From UBA8337 sp038143435 (GTDB lineage: Bacteria; Pseudomonadota; Alphaproteobacteria; RS24): a stretch of 31,078 nt of DNA. A program made the translations under genes and the position numbers. The stretch spans positions 1 through 31,078 of the forward strand of contig JAYQLX010000005.1 of assembly GCA_038143435.1 (NCBI GenBank), given 5' to 3'. How positions within the stretch are numbered: position 1 is the first letter of the stretch; every line of letters starts with the position of its first letter. Positions 23,972 to 31,078 of this stretch are shown piece by piece. The notes beneath the pieces were generated by a model that saw nothing but the letters and a program-made list of their open reading frames with translations, did no database searches and was not told the origin of the DNA.

Positions 23972-25261
23972 CTAGTAGCGATTATGCTCCGGCTTATAAG
24001 GCCCGGCTTGCGCAATGCCCAAATAATCGGCTTGGTCGGTCGATAATTCGGTCAGCTTGGCCCCCAGCTTGGCAAGGTGCAGGCGCGCCACTTTTTCATC
24101 GAGATGTTTGGGCAGCACATAGACTTGGCGGTCGTAATTATTGCCGTTTTGCCACAGCTCGATTTGCGCCAAAACCTGATTGGTAAAGCTCGCGCTCATG
24201 ACAAAGCTTGGATGGCCGGTGGCGCAGCCCAAATTGAGCAGGCGGCCTTCGGCCAGCAAAATAATGCGTTTGCCGTCGGGAAATTCGATTTCATCGACTT
24301 GCGGTTTGACATTGTGCCAAGCCATATTTTTCAAAGCGGCGACCTGAATCTCGCTGTCAAAATGGCCGATATTGCCGACAATGGCGCGGTCTTTCATCTC
24401 GCGCATATGGTCGAGCGTGATGATATCCTTATTGCCGGTGGCGGTGATGAAAATATCGGCCATCGGCGCGGCCGCTTCCATTGTGGTGACTTCATAGCCT
24501 TCCATCGCCGCTTGCAGCGCACAAATCGGGTCAATTTCAGTGACCATGACGCGCGCGCCTTGCGAGCGCAGGCTTTCAGCCGAGCCTTTGCCGACATCGC
24601 CATAGCCGCAAACCACAGCAATCTTGCCGGCCATCATCACATCTGTGGCGCGCTTCACGCCATCGACCAGACTTTCGCGGCAGCCGTAAAGATTGTCGAA
24701 TTTCGACTTGGTAACGCTGTCATTGACGTTAATGGCGGGAATTTTCAACGTGCCGTCTTTGGCCATTTCATAAAGCCGCAACACGCCGGTGGTGGTTTCT
24801 TCCGACACGCCGACGCAATCATCCAGCACATCAGGATATTTCTCATGGCACAAAGTGGTCAAATCACCGCCATCATCGAGCAGAATATTGGGCGTCCAGC
24901 CATCCGGGCCATTAATGGTTTGCTCGACGCACCACCAATATTCTTCTTCCGTCTCTTCTTTCCAGGCAAAAACCGGCACGCCGGTGGCGGCAATGGCGGC
25001 TGCGGCATGGTCTTGGGTCGAGAAAATATTGCAAGACGACCAACGCACTTCCGCGCCCAAAGCGGTCAAGGTCTCAATCAAGACGGCGGTTTGAATGGTC
25101 ATATGCAAACAACCGGTAATGCGCGCGCCTTTTAATGGTTTGTCATCGCCATATTCATCGCGCAGCGCCATCAGGCCGGGCATTTCTGTCTCGGCAATGG
25201 CAATTTCTTTGCGGCCCCAATCGGCCAGCGACATATCAGCGACTTTATAATCTTGCGACAT
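23972..25261 (-). CDS. ahcY: S-adenosylhomocysteine hydrolase
   Basis: The 429-residue NAD-dependent enzyme splits S-adenosylhomocysteine into adenosine and homocysteine, relieving inhibition of methyltransferases. Motifs: GCLHMTIQTAVLIETL, SSCNIFSTQDHAAAA, the substrate segment INVNDSVTKSKFDN, the NAD-binding CGYGDVGKG, EIDPICALQAAMEGYEV, NIGHFDSEI and the C-terminal KPEHNRY. A good AAGGAGG ribosome site precedes the ATG. The protein is shorter than most alphaproteobacterial homologues (about 460-475 residues) because the roughly 40-residue insertion after DDGGDLT is absent: here LTTLCHEKYPDVLDDCVGVS runs straight on to EETTTGV, as in the human-type enzyme. Two hairpins lie in the 91 bases upstream, but no known SAH riboswitch pattern was recognised. 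Confidence 0.97.
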   Translation of the reverse strand: MSQDYKVADMSLADWGRKEIAIAETEMPGLMALRDEYGDDKPLKGARITGCLHMTIQTAVLIETLTALGAEVRWSSCNIFSTQDHAAAAIAATGVPVFAWKEETEEEYWWCVEQTINGPDGWTPNILLDDGGDLTTLCHEKYPDVLDDCVGVSEETTTGVLRLYEMAKDGTLKIPAINVNDSVTKSKFDNLYGCRESLVDGVKRATDVMMAGKIAVVCGYGDVGKGSAESLRSQGARVMVTEIDPICALQAAMEGYEVTTMEAAAPMADIFITATGNKDIITLDHMREMKDRAIVGNIGHFDSEIQVAALKNMAWHNVKPQVDEIEFPDGKRIILLAEGRLLNLGCATGHPSFVMSASFTNQVLAQIELWQNGNNYDRQVYVLPKHLDEKVARLHLAKLGAKLTELSTDQADYLGIAQAGPYKPEHNRY

Positions 25262-25297
25262 TTCTGCCTCCTTGTGAATTCTGTCGGACTTGTAGCA

Positions 25298-25315
25298 GCT
25301 TGGTTAAGCCCAAGC
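25298..25315 (-). promoter_or_regulatory. Hairpin in the ahcY leader
   Basis: GCTTGG and CCAAGC (25298-25303, 25310-25315) form a perfect six-pair stem with a six-base loop about 40 bases upstream of the ahcY start. It lies between the AT-rich palindrome and the ribosome site. It may be a leader structure or an operator. I could not match it to a named riboswitch. Confidence 0.35.
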
Positions 25316-25322
25316 AAGCAAG

Positions 25323-25342
25323 ATATAAAGATTTCTTTATAT
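25323..25342 (-). other. AT-rich perfect palindrome between HPr and ahcY
   Basis: ATATAAAG and CTTTATAT flank a four-base centre, giving a perfect eight-pair inverted repeat eleven bases after the HPr stop. The composition differs sharply from the GC-rich surroundings, as expected for a promoter or operator region rather than a terminator. It may be the site where a regulator or RNA polymerase acts on ahcY. Confidence 0.4.
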
Positions 25343-25352
25343 AGTTTTGAGG

Positions 25353-25631
25353 CTATTCTTCGCCGAATTTATCGGCCACCAAATCGGTCAATGCGGCCAA
25401 CGCCGCTTCGGCTTGGCGGCCTGTGGCGCTGACCGTGATTTGCGTGCCGCAAGTCGCGCCCAGCATCATCAATCCCATAATCGAGGTGGCGTGCACGGTT
25501 TCGCTGTCTTTGGAAACGCTGATTGCAGCGTTAAAGCTTTCCGCCAATTGCACGAATTTGGCGGAAGCGCGGGCATGCAAGCCACGTTGATTGGCAAGGG
25601 TGAGAACGGTGCTTACGGGCGAACCGACCAT
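25353..25631 (-). CDS. HPr phosphocarrier protein of the PTS
   Basis: This 92-residue HPr-fold protein carries the phosphoryl group from Enzyme I to EIIA proteins. The active-site histidine is His19 in RGLHARAS, and the regulatory serine is Ser50 in ATSIMGLMML, the site that HprK phosphorylates. In Alphaproteobacteria that lack sugar permeases this protein belongs to a regulatory PTS (nitrogen-related), not to sugar uptake. The gene starts 12 bases after the EIIA gene, and the HprK and ChvG/ChvI genes lie upstream on the same strand. Enzyme I is not in the window. Confidence 0.93.
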   Translation of the reverse strand: MVGSPVSTVLTLANQRGLHARASAKFVQLAESFNAAISVSKDSETVHATSIMGLMMLGATCGTQITVSATGRQAEAALAALTDLVADKFGEE

Positions 25632-25643
25632 TTACGCGCTCAT

Positions 25644-26054
25644 TCAGTCGCCCGAGGCCTCGCCCAGCACTTCGCTGGCCACGGAAATATATTTTTGTGC
25701 CGCTTGTTTGGCTTCCAAAACCGCCTCGGCCAAAGCCATGCTCTCGCGAATAGAGGCCAATTTAATCAGCATGGGCAGATTGATGCCGGCAATCACTTCG
25801 ACGCGGTTTTTCTCCAATAGCGAAATTGCCAAATTGGATGGCGTGCCGCCAAACATATCGGTCAGCAAAACCACACCGGCGCCATTATCGACCGCGCCAA
25901 TAGCATCGACAATATCTTGTCGGCGTTTCTCCATATTGTCGTCGGCCCCGATGCAAATAGAGGCCATATTTTCCTGCGCCCCGACCACATGTTCCAGCGC
26001 GGCACGAAATTCGTCAGCCAATGCACCATGCGTGACCAAAACCAAACCGATCAT
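25644..26054 (-). CDS. PTS EIIA component, mannose type (regulatory)
   Basis: The 136-residue domain has the phosphorylatable His9 in LVLVTHGAL and the family motif LLTDMFGGTPSN near residues 60-71, then INLPMLIKLAS. It stands alone, with no EIIB or EIIC genes nearby, so it is more likely a regulatory phosphoacceptor than a transporter part. The ATG at 26054 is chosen because AGGAGAGGCAG precedes it; an earlier in-frame start lacks a site. It lies 69 bases downstream of hprK, in the place where rapZ commonly separates the two genes in relatives, and 12 bases before the HPr gene. Confidence 0.92.
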   Translation of the reverse strand: MIGLVLVTHGALADEFRAALEHVVGAQENMASICIGADDNMEKRRQDIVDAIGAVDNGAGVVLLTDMFGGTPSNLAISLLEKNRVEVIAGINLPMLIKLASIRESMALAEAVLEAKQAAQKYISVASEVLGEASGD

Positions 26055-26123
26055 CTGCCTCTCCTTTATGACGCCCCACCTTGCAAGAGTTTCCTCGGCC
26101 AATCAAGCAAGGCGTCACCATCT

Positions 26124-26624
26124 TTAGCGATAAACGCCGTCCGGTGAAAAGCCGGATTGCGGCACAAGCGATAGCGCACGCGCAATAATCGCGGCGCTGG
26201 CCATATCATGGCCATGCAAGCGGATAAGCGGTATGTCAATGCCGTGATGGGTGAAGCTATCTGCTTTTGCCAAGCGCGGCACTTGCTTGCGCGCCACCAG
26301 TTCCACCGCCAAATCAATCACCGCATTTTGATGCGGCATGGTGATGATGCCAAGCCCGCGCAATTCCAGCAGCCCGGCCAGATTGTCCGGCGGTGCGGCG
26401 TGTAAACGCGTGTCGGTCACCGTCAAACAGACGCGGTCATCGGCAATTAATTGCCCGCCATAATGGTCGATTAAGTGCACGGCAAGGCTCGATTTGCCAC
26501 TGCCCGATGGGCCCAGCAGCAGCACGCCGCCCTGCGCCAGTTTGACGGCGCTGGCATATATGCTCTTGGCCTTCATCTCACCCGGCACGTCACCTGTCGC
26601 CTCACCCAGCTCGTCACCCGTCAT
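26124..26624 (-). CDS. hprK: HPr kinase/phosphorylase, short alphaproteobacterial form
   Basis: The 166-residue protein matches only the C-terminal kinase domain of HprK, as usual in Alphaproteobacteria. It has the P-loop GPSGSGKS (residues 38-45), LIADDRV and the ELRGLGII segment. It phosphorylates the regulatory serine of HPr and can reverse this. ATG 26624 is inside the end of chvG, overlapping it by 11 bases; TTG 26639 and ATG 26576 are alternatives, and the last fits the shorter family N-terminus best (SIYASAVKLAQGGVLL begins three residues later). The first 16 codons are made by a 24-base tandem duplication. Regulation is probably shared with chvG and chvI. Confidence 0.9.
   Translation of the reverse strand: MTGDELGEATGDVPGEMKAKSIYASAVKLAQGGVLLLGPSGSGKSSLAVHLIDHYGGQLIADDRVCLTVTDTRLHAAPPDNLAGLLELRGLGIITMPHQNAVIDLAVELVARKQVPRLAKADSFTHHGIDIPLIRLHGHDMASAAIIARALSLVPQSGFSPDGVYR
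26577..26624 (-). repeat. 24-base tandem duplication at the chvG/hprK junction
   Basis: Units 26577-26600 and 26601-26624 agree at 19 of 24 bases by my alignment. In the hprK frame they encode MTGDELGE and ATGDVPGE. The upstream copy overlaps the end of chvG, so the duplication affects the stop and start arrangement of both genes. It may have created an extra hprK start. Confidence 0.75.
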
Positions 26625-28335
26625 TTGGTTTTTTTTCAACCTCTTTGGCGCGCTTGCGTTTGGCCGGTGTCTCGCCCAGTGGCAGGCTTAGGGTAAAATA
26701 AGCGCCGGTGCCGTCAGGGCGGTTTTCGGCAATCAAATCGCCGCCATGCGCGCGCGCAATTTGCCGCGAGATGGAGAGGCCCAGACCCGAATGCCCCAAG
26801 CCGGCGGCGGATTGACTGCTCTGTGTCGGCTGGTTGCTGCGGTCAGTGTAAAAGCGCTCGAAAATTCTCTCTTGCGTATCGGCGGCCAGACCCGGCCCCT
26901 CATCGGCAATCAGCAAAAGCGCCTCGCCGTCGCGCTGTTGTGTGGTCAAGAAGACGCGCCCTCCCGGCGGCGTGAAAGAAACCGCATTGGTCAAAAGATT
27001 GTCGATGATTTGGGCAATGCGCGGCTTTTGTCCCAATACCGGACAGGCCATATCGGTGCGCGCTACCAAAATGACTTGCCGCTCGCTCTCAAAGCCTTGC
27101 GCCAAAGCGCCGGATAATTCTTCAGCCAGCGCGCTTAAATCAAACATTTCGCTGGGTTCCAAATTAAGTTCGGCATCGAGCCGCGTGGCCTTTGAAATAT
27201 CGGAGATTAACCGATTGAGCCGATTTATATCATTGTGAATAATGCCCATAAGCTGGGCGCGGTCGTCATCTTGCGAATGTTCAAGGCTCTGCACCGCGCT
27301 GTGCAGCGAGGTCAGCGGGTTTTTCAATTCATGCGCCACATCGGCGGCAAAACGGTCAATGACATTTATGCGAGCCAAAAGCCGCTCGGTCATATCGCGC
27401 AGGGCACCCGATAATTCGGCAATCTCATCGCGCCGATGCGACAAATCGGGAATGGTCTCCAAGCCGGGCAGGCTTGGCGAAGTGCCGCCAAAACCGCGCA
27501 TGGCGGCGGCCAAGCGGCGCACCGGCACGACCATTGTCGCGACCAATAAAAGCGAGGTGATGATATTGACGGCCAGCGCAATGGCCGAGAGTTGCAAAAT
27601 CAAGCGTCGCTCTTCGGCCAATAGCGCGTCAATCTCGCCCGGTCGGGTCGATACCATCAGCGCCCCGACAATGGCGCGATAGCCTTGCACCGGCACGGCA
27701 ACGGTCAAAATATCACCGCCTTCTTCCGATTGGCGTTGCGCGCTGGCCGCTTGTCCGCGCAATGCCTGCACCACTTCTGCCAAGCGCAGGCCATCGGCTG
27801 CGTTAAGCTCGCTCAATAGCGGGGTCGGTTCGCGCCACAGCGCGGTGATGGATTTCATCACCCCTTGCATCAGGCCCGGCAGGGTATCGCTATCGGGAAT
27901 GGGCGGCAGCGATTTGGCAATGACGCGGGCCGCGCGGTCCATATGGGCGCTGTCCAAAACCAGCCGCCCATTGCGCCCATAAAGCCGAAGCCGTGAATCG
28001 GAAACCAGACGGGCGCGTGCCAAAATCGCTTCGGCATCGCGCAATTGCCAATCCGAACGCCCACCATTTTGCAACAGCCGGTTCATGATGGAAGGCTCAA
28101 AAAACTGAAACGGATTATCGGCCTGCGCCGTCGGGGCAAGCCCGCCGGCAATCAGATTGGCTTGTGTTTCCAAGCTTTGCCGATAGGCATTGGTCAAAAG
28201 CTGGCGGCTTTCTTGGAACATGAAAAATCCGCCCACCAACACCAAAAGCCCCAGCATATTAAGCCCGATAAGACGCGCAATCAGCGACCGCCAAATGGTC
28301 GGACGAATTATTTTACGCGCGTCACTTTCAGCCAT
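26614..28335 (-). CDS. chvG: ChvG-type sensor histidine kinase
   Basis: The 573-residue membrane kinase has two transmembrane helices (about residues 21-40 and 248-270) around a roughly 200-residue periplasmic sensor, a HAMP segment after PVRRLAAAMRG (271-281), a HisKA domain with the phosphorylated His335 in FAADVAHELKNPL, and an ATPase domain with NLLTNAVSF, IADEGPGL and HSGLGLSISRQIARAHGG. In Agrobacterium and Sinorhizobium, ChvG/ExoS senses acidity and envelope stress and controls exopolysaccharide and central metabolism through ChvI. The start codon abuts the chvI stop, and the end overlaps hprK. The link of this system to hprK and PTS genes is conserved in the class. Confidence 0.93.
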   Translation of the reverse strand: MAESDARKIIRPTIWRSLIARLIGLNMLGLLVLVGGFFMFQESRQLLTNAYRQSLETQANLIAGGLAPTAQADNPFQFFEPSIMNRLLQNGGRSDWQLRDAEAILARARLVSDSRLRLYGRNGRLVLDSAHMDRAARVIAKSLPPIPDSDTLPGLMQGVMKSITALWREPTPLLSELNAADGLRLAEVVQALRGQAASAQRQSEEGGDILTVAVPVQGYRAIVGALMVSTRPGEIDALLAEERRLILQLSAIALAVNIITSLLLVATMVVPVRRLAAAMRGFGGTSPSLPGLETIPDLSHRRDEIAELSGALRDMTERLLARINVIDRFAADVAHELKNPLTSLHSAVQSLEHSQDDDRAQLMGIIHNDINRLNRLISDISKATRLDAELNLEPSEMFDLSALAEELSGALAQGFESERQVILVARTDMACPVLGQKPRIAQIIDNLLTNAVSFTPPGGRVFLTTQQRDGEALLLIADEGPGLAADTQERIFERFYTDRSNQPTQSSQSAAGLGHSGLGLSISRQIARAHGGDLIAENRPDGTGAYFTLSLPLGETPAKRKRAKEVEKKPNDG

Positions 28336-29058
28336 TTAGCTCACTTCTTTGAATTTATATCCGACGCCATAAAGCGTTTCGATGGCATCAAAATCTTTAT
28401 CGACTTGGCGAAACTTGCGGCGCAATCTTTTGATATGGCTGTCTATGGTGCGGTCATCGACATAGATTTGGTCATCATAGGCCGCGTCCATCAGCTGGTC
28501 GCGACTTTTCACCACACCCGGGCGGCGCGCCAGCGCGTCAAGAATCATAAATTCGGTGACCGTCAGCGAGACACCGGCCCCTTGCCAAAGACAATCATGA
28601 CGCTCGCCATCCAATGTCAGGCGGCCGCGCACCATAACATTGCCGTCATCATCCCCATTTTGTTTTTTCTCGCCCGTCGCCGCCGTTTCATTACGCGCTT
28701 TGGTGCGGCGCAAAACGGCGCGAATGCGTTCGATCAAAAGGCGCTGCGAAAACGGCTTGGTGATATAATCATCAGCTCCCATTTTGAGGCCGAAAACCTC
28801 ATCGATTTCATCATCTTTTGAGGTCAGGAAAACCACAGGCATTTGGCTGGTTTGCCGCAGTTTTCGCAGCAATTCGAGGCCGTCCATGCGCGGCATTTTA
28901 ATATCAAAAATACCGATATCGGCAGGCATATGTGCGAGCCCCTGCAGCGCGCTTTCGCCATCGGTAAAACTGCGCACGCCAAAGCCTTCCGCTTCCAGCG
29001 CCATGCGCACTGAGGCGAGAATATTGGCATCATCATCGACCAGAATGATTTGCGGCAT
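28336..29058 (-). CDS. chvI: ChvI-type response regulator
   Basis: This 240-residue OmpR/PhoB-family regulator has a receiver domain with acidic pocket VDDD (7-10), phospho-acceptor Asp52 (IFDIKMPRMDG), Thr79 and Lys101 (DYITKPF), and a C-terminal winged-helix domain ending FDAIETLYGVGYKFKEVS. The ATG at 29058 is preferred because AAGGGAA precedes it; an in-frame ATG at 29073 and a longer frame lack this. It is divergent from pckA, separated by 239 bases, the same arrangement as in Rhizobiaceae, where ChvI affects pckA expression. Regulation of pckA here is therefore likely, but no ChvI site was identified. Confidence 0.93.
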   Translation of the reverse strand: MPQIILVDDDANILASVRMALEAEGFGVRSFTDGESALQGLAHMPADIGIFDIKMPRMDGLELLRKLRQTSQMPVVFLTSKDDEIDEVFGLKMGADDYITKPFSQRLLIERIRAVLRRTKARNETAATGEKKQNGDDDGNVMVRGRLTLDGERHDCLWQGAGVSLTVTEFMILDALARRPGVVKSRDQLMDAAYDDQIYVDDRTIDSHIKRLRRKFRQVDKDFDAIETLYGVGYKFKEVS

Positions 29059-29210
29059 ATGGTTTCCCTTCATTGATGAGTTTAGGCGTTTACCGGCTCG
29101 TGAGAAAGGGTTTTGGTAGAGCCGATGGCGGAGGGGCACGCGAAACAATATCCATCAACATAATTGTGGCAGAGTTGGGGCGCGAAACCGGCCGATGGCG
29201 CTGGCCAGTC

Positions 29211-29239
29211 TTGCGCAGTCATAATCAGTCGCATATAAA
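29211..29239 (+). promoter_or_regulatory. Predicted sigma-70 promoter of pckA
   Basis: TTGCGC (29211-29216) and TATAAA (29234-29239) are separated by 17 bases. The -10 box matches five of six consensus bases. Transcription would begin near 29246, leaving a leader of about 50 bases before the pckA ATG, with a GGGGAG ribosome site. Confidence 0.55.
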
Positions 29240-29297
29240 AGTTTGTGGTTTTTTTCATAGGCACTGGCCGAAAAAACATACGGGGAGAAATTTAAAC

Positions 29298-30899
29298 ATG
29301 CAGCAAAGCGGTTTTCACATGAGTTCGAACGGCGTTGACCAACAAGGCTTGGGCAAAGCCGCCGCCATTTATTGGAATTTACGTCCTTCTGAAATTTACG
29401 AATTGGCGCTGGCGCGCGGCGAGGGCGAAATTGCCGCCAGCGGCCCGCTTTTGGTCAAAACAGGGGCCCATACGGGGCGCTCGGCGCAGGATAAATTCAT
29501 CGTTCGCGACGCGACCACGGAAGACAATATTTGGTGGGAAAATAATAAATCCATGAGCGGTGAGCAGTTCGAGGCGCTGCATGAAGACATGTTGGCCTAT
29601 GCCGAAGGCAGGGAATTGCTGGTGCAGGATTTGTTCGGCGGGGCCGATAAGACCCACCGCCTCGCAACCCGCGTGGTCACCGAGCTGGCTTGGCATTCCT
29701 TGTTCATCCAAAACCTGCTCATCGAGCCGCAGGAAGATGAATTGGAAGGTTTTGACCCGGAATTCATGATTATGAATTTCCCCGGTTTCAAAGCCGATAC
29801 GGCGCGCCACGGCAGCCGCTCCGAGACCATGATTGCGGTCAATTTCGACAAGAAAGTGGTTTTGATTTGCGGCACATCTTATGCCGGTGAGACCAAGAAA
29901 TCGGTATTTTCCATGCTCAATTATACTTTGCCGCCCAAGCGCGTCATGCCGATGCATTGCTCGGTCAATGTCGGGCCGGATGGCGATAGCGCGGTTTTCT
30001 TCGGCCTGTCTGGCACCGGCAAAACCACATTGTCAGCCGACCCCCATCGCGAATTGGTCGGTGATGATGAGCATGGCTGGTCGGAAAATGGCGTGTTCAA
30101 TTTTGAAGGCGGCTGTTACGCCAAAATGATCAATCTGTCGGAAGAAGCCGAGCCGGAAATTTTTGCCACCACCAAGCGCTTCGGCACGGTGCTGGAAAAT
30201 GTTGTCATGGATCCGGTCACCCGCGAGCTTGATTTTGATGATAATACGCTGGCCGAAAATTCGCGCGGCGCTTATCCGCTTTCCTTTATTCCCAATGCGT
30301 CTGAAACGGGCACGGCGGGGCATCCGCAAAACATCATCATGTTGACGGCCGATGCGTTCGGCGTTTTACCGCCGATTTCGCGCCTGACCCCGAGCCAGGC
30401 CATGTATCACTTTTTGTCGGGTTATACCGCCAAAGTGGCGGGCACGGAAAAAGGCGTGACCGAGCCGGAAGCGACATTCTCAACCTGTTTCGGCGCGCCT
30501 TTCATGCCGCGCCACCCGTCGGAATATGGCAATTTGCTGCGCGACCTGATCGCCGAGCATGATGCCAAATGCTGGCTCGTCAATACCGGCTGGACCGGCG
30601 GCGCATATGGCATTGGCAATCGCATGCCGATTAAAGAGACGCGCGCGCTATTGTCCGCCGCGCTTGACGGCAGCTTGAACCATGTCGAGTTCCGCAAAGA
30701 CGATAATTTCGGCTTTGATGTGCCGGTCGCCGTGCCCGGCGTCGACAACTCCATCCTCAATCCGCGCGACACTTGGGCCGATAAAGCGGCTTATGATGTG
30801 CAAGCCAATAAGCTGGTCGCCATGTTTGTCGATAATTTCGCCAAATTCATCGAACATGTTGATGATAATGTGAAAGCGGCGGCCCTCGCTGCTGAGTAG
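29298..30899 (+). CDS. pckA: Phosphoenolpyruvate carboxykinase (ATP)
   Basis: The 533-residue enzyme converts oxaloacetate and ATP to phosphoenolpyruvate, the first committed step of gluconeogenesis. Motifs: GAHTGRSAQDKFIVRD near the N-terminus, the substrate segment GTSYAGETKKSVFS, the kinase-1a P-loop GLSGTGKTTLSADPHR from about residue 236 (catalytic Lys242), the metal-binding LVGDDEHGW, and NTGWTGGAYGIGNRMPI. The ATG at 29298 follows GGGGAG at 29281-29286; the frame extends upstream but without support, and ATG 29319 is a minor alternative. It is divergent from chvI and has its own promoter. A strong terminator follows the 3' untranslated region. Confidence 0.96.
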   Translation: MQQSGFHMSSNGVDQQGLGKAAAIYWNLRPSEIYELALARGEGEIAASGPLLVKTGAHTGRSAQDKFIVRDATTEDNIWWENNKSMSGEQFEALHEDMLAYAEGRELLVQDLFGGADKTHRLATRVVTELAWHSLFIQNLLIEPQEDELEGFDPEFMIMNFPGFKADTARHGSRSETMIAVNFDKKVVLICGTSYAGETKKSVFSMLNYTLPPKRVMPMHCSVNVGPDGDSAVFFGLSGTGKTTLSADPHRELVGDDEHGWSENGVFNFEGGCYAKMINLSEEAEPEIFATTKRFGTVLENVVMDPVTRELDFDDNTLAENSRGAYPLSFIPNASETGTAGHPQNIIMLTADAFGVLPPISRLTPSQAMYHFLSGYTAKVAGTEKGVTEPEATFSTCFGAPFMPRHPSEYGNLLRDLIAEHDAKCWLVNTGWTGGAYGIGNRMPIKETRALLSAALDGSLNHVEFRKDDNFGFDVPVAVPGVDNSILNPRDTWADKAAYDVQANKLVAMFVDNFAKFIEHVDDNVKAAALAAE

Positions 30900-30916
30900 T
30901 GGCTGCTGAGTGACTA

Positions 30917-30998
30917 AAAGCGCCCGCTTGTCTTTAGGCAGGCCCGGCGCGCCTTTTCCCTTTGTAGCCCGTCAGCAAGCGAAGCATGTATGACGGGC
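30917..30998 (+). other. Structured 3' region after pckA, two hairpins
   Basis: Between the pckA stop and the terminator, one stem pairs GCTTGTC with GGCAGGC around TTTA, using two G-T pairs (about 30925-30942). A second pairs GCCCGTCA (30967-30974) with TGACGGGC (30991-30998) around a 16-base loop. No reading frame explains them. They could belong to a 3'-derived small RNA ending at the terminator, or be stabilising structures. Confidence 0.4.
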
Positions 30999-31032
30999 GA
31001 AACAGTCTCACAATCAAAGCGGATTTGAATTT

Positions 31033-31060
31033 AAGGCGGGGTTTCGACCCCGCCTTTTTC
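31033..31060 (+). terminator. Strong intrinsic terminator after pckA
   Basis: AAGGCGGGGT (31033-31042) pairs perfectly with ACCCCGCCTT (31047-31056) around a TTCG tetraloop, followed by TTTC. The stable cUUCGg-like loop and T-run are typical of an efficient rho-independent terminator. The AAGG/CCTT base also makes it partly symmetric, so it may work in both directions. Confidence 0.92.
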
Positions 31061-31078
31061 CATTATTCTTTATAATTA

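Noticed and set aside
24077..25135. A 352-codon open frame on the plus strand opposite ahcY
   Set aside because: The composition is that of antisense to a well-conserved gene (many His, Phe, Gln and Arg), no family is recognisable, and ahcY on the other strand is certain.
25262..25352. SAH or SAM riboswitch upstream of ahcY
   Set aside because: Hairpins are present but I could not recognise the conserved core of any named class; kept only as unidentified structures.
29073..29297. Upstream extension of pckA
   Set aside because: The extension has no conserved sequence and would run through the predicted promoter; ATG 29298 has a ribosome site and matches the family N-terminus.

Overview
The window is a chromosomal segment of an alphaproteobacterium. 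It is made almost entirely of housekeeping genes in an order typical of that class: lptC-lptA-lptB-hpf; a FYDLN-acid zinc-ribbon protein divergent from aroA-cmk-rpsA; ihfB-lapA-pyrF-trpF-trpB-trpA-accD-folC; trxA, addA, addB, a MurU-like nucleotidyltransferase, a TsaE-AmgK fusion, ahcY, HPr, EIIA(Man), short HprK, ChvG and ChvI on the opposite strand; and pckA divergent from chvI. The short HprK, the ChvG/ChvI pair next to pckA and the TsaE-kinase fusion are class-level markers. I cannot place the organism in an order or genus from the sequence alone. No phage genes, insertion sequences, CRISPR arrays, rRNA genes or defence genes were found.

Layout. 1-2352 (+): lipopolysaccharide transport genes lptC (cut by the window edge), lptA and lptB, then the long ribosome hibernation factor hpf. 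2356-4099 (-): a damaged cytochrome b561, a small lipoprotein of unknown function, tRNA-Ala(GGC) and the acidic zinc-ribbon protein. 4233-8239 (+): aroA, cmk and rpsA. 8402-14744 (+): ihfB, lapA, pyrF, the trpFBA block, accD and folC, with very short gaps or overlaps throughout. 14751-29058 (-): trxA, addAB, the murU/amgK cell-wall recycling pair fused to tsaE, ahcY, and the PTS-linked regulatory set with its two-component system. 29298-30899 (+): pckA, with a recognisable promoter and, 133 bases after its stop codon, a strong terminator.

The main anomaly is that three conserved genes each carry one in-frame stop codon, with the family sequence resuming in the same frame straight after it: TAA in lptB (codon 145), TAG in cytochrome b561 (codon 148) and TGA in trxA (codon 44). 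Each fits a single-base substitution. All three codons also terminate intact genes here, so simple code reassignment does not explain it. The b561 gene has in addition Arg where the first haem-ligand His is expected. Sequence or assembly error, real pseudogenisation and readthrough remain possible. For lptB and trxA, error is the simplest explanation because lptB is normally essential.

Other notable points are the absence of rpoN (between lptB and hpf), ptsN (after hpf) and rapZ (between hprK and the EIIA gene) from positions where related bacteria commonly have them, imperfect hairpins upstream of hpf and downstream of pckA, a 24-base tandem duplication at the chvG/hprK junction, and an AhcY without the insertion usual in bacterial homologues. 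I did not find a convincing new multi-gene system.
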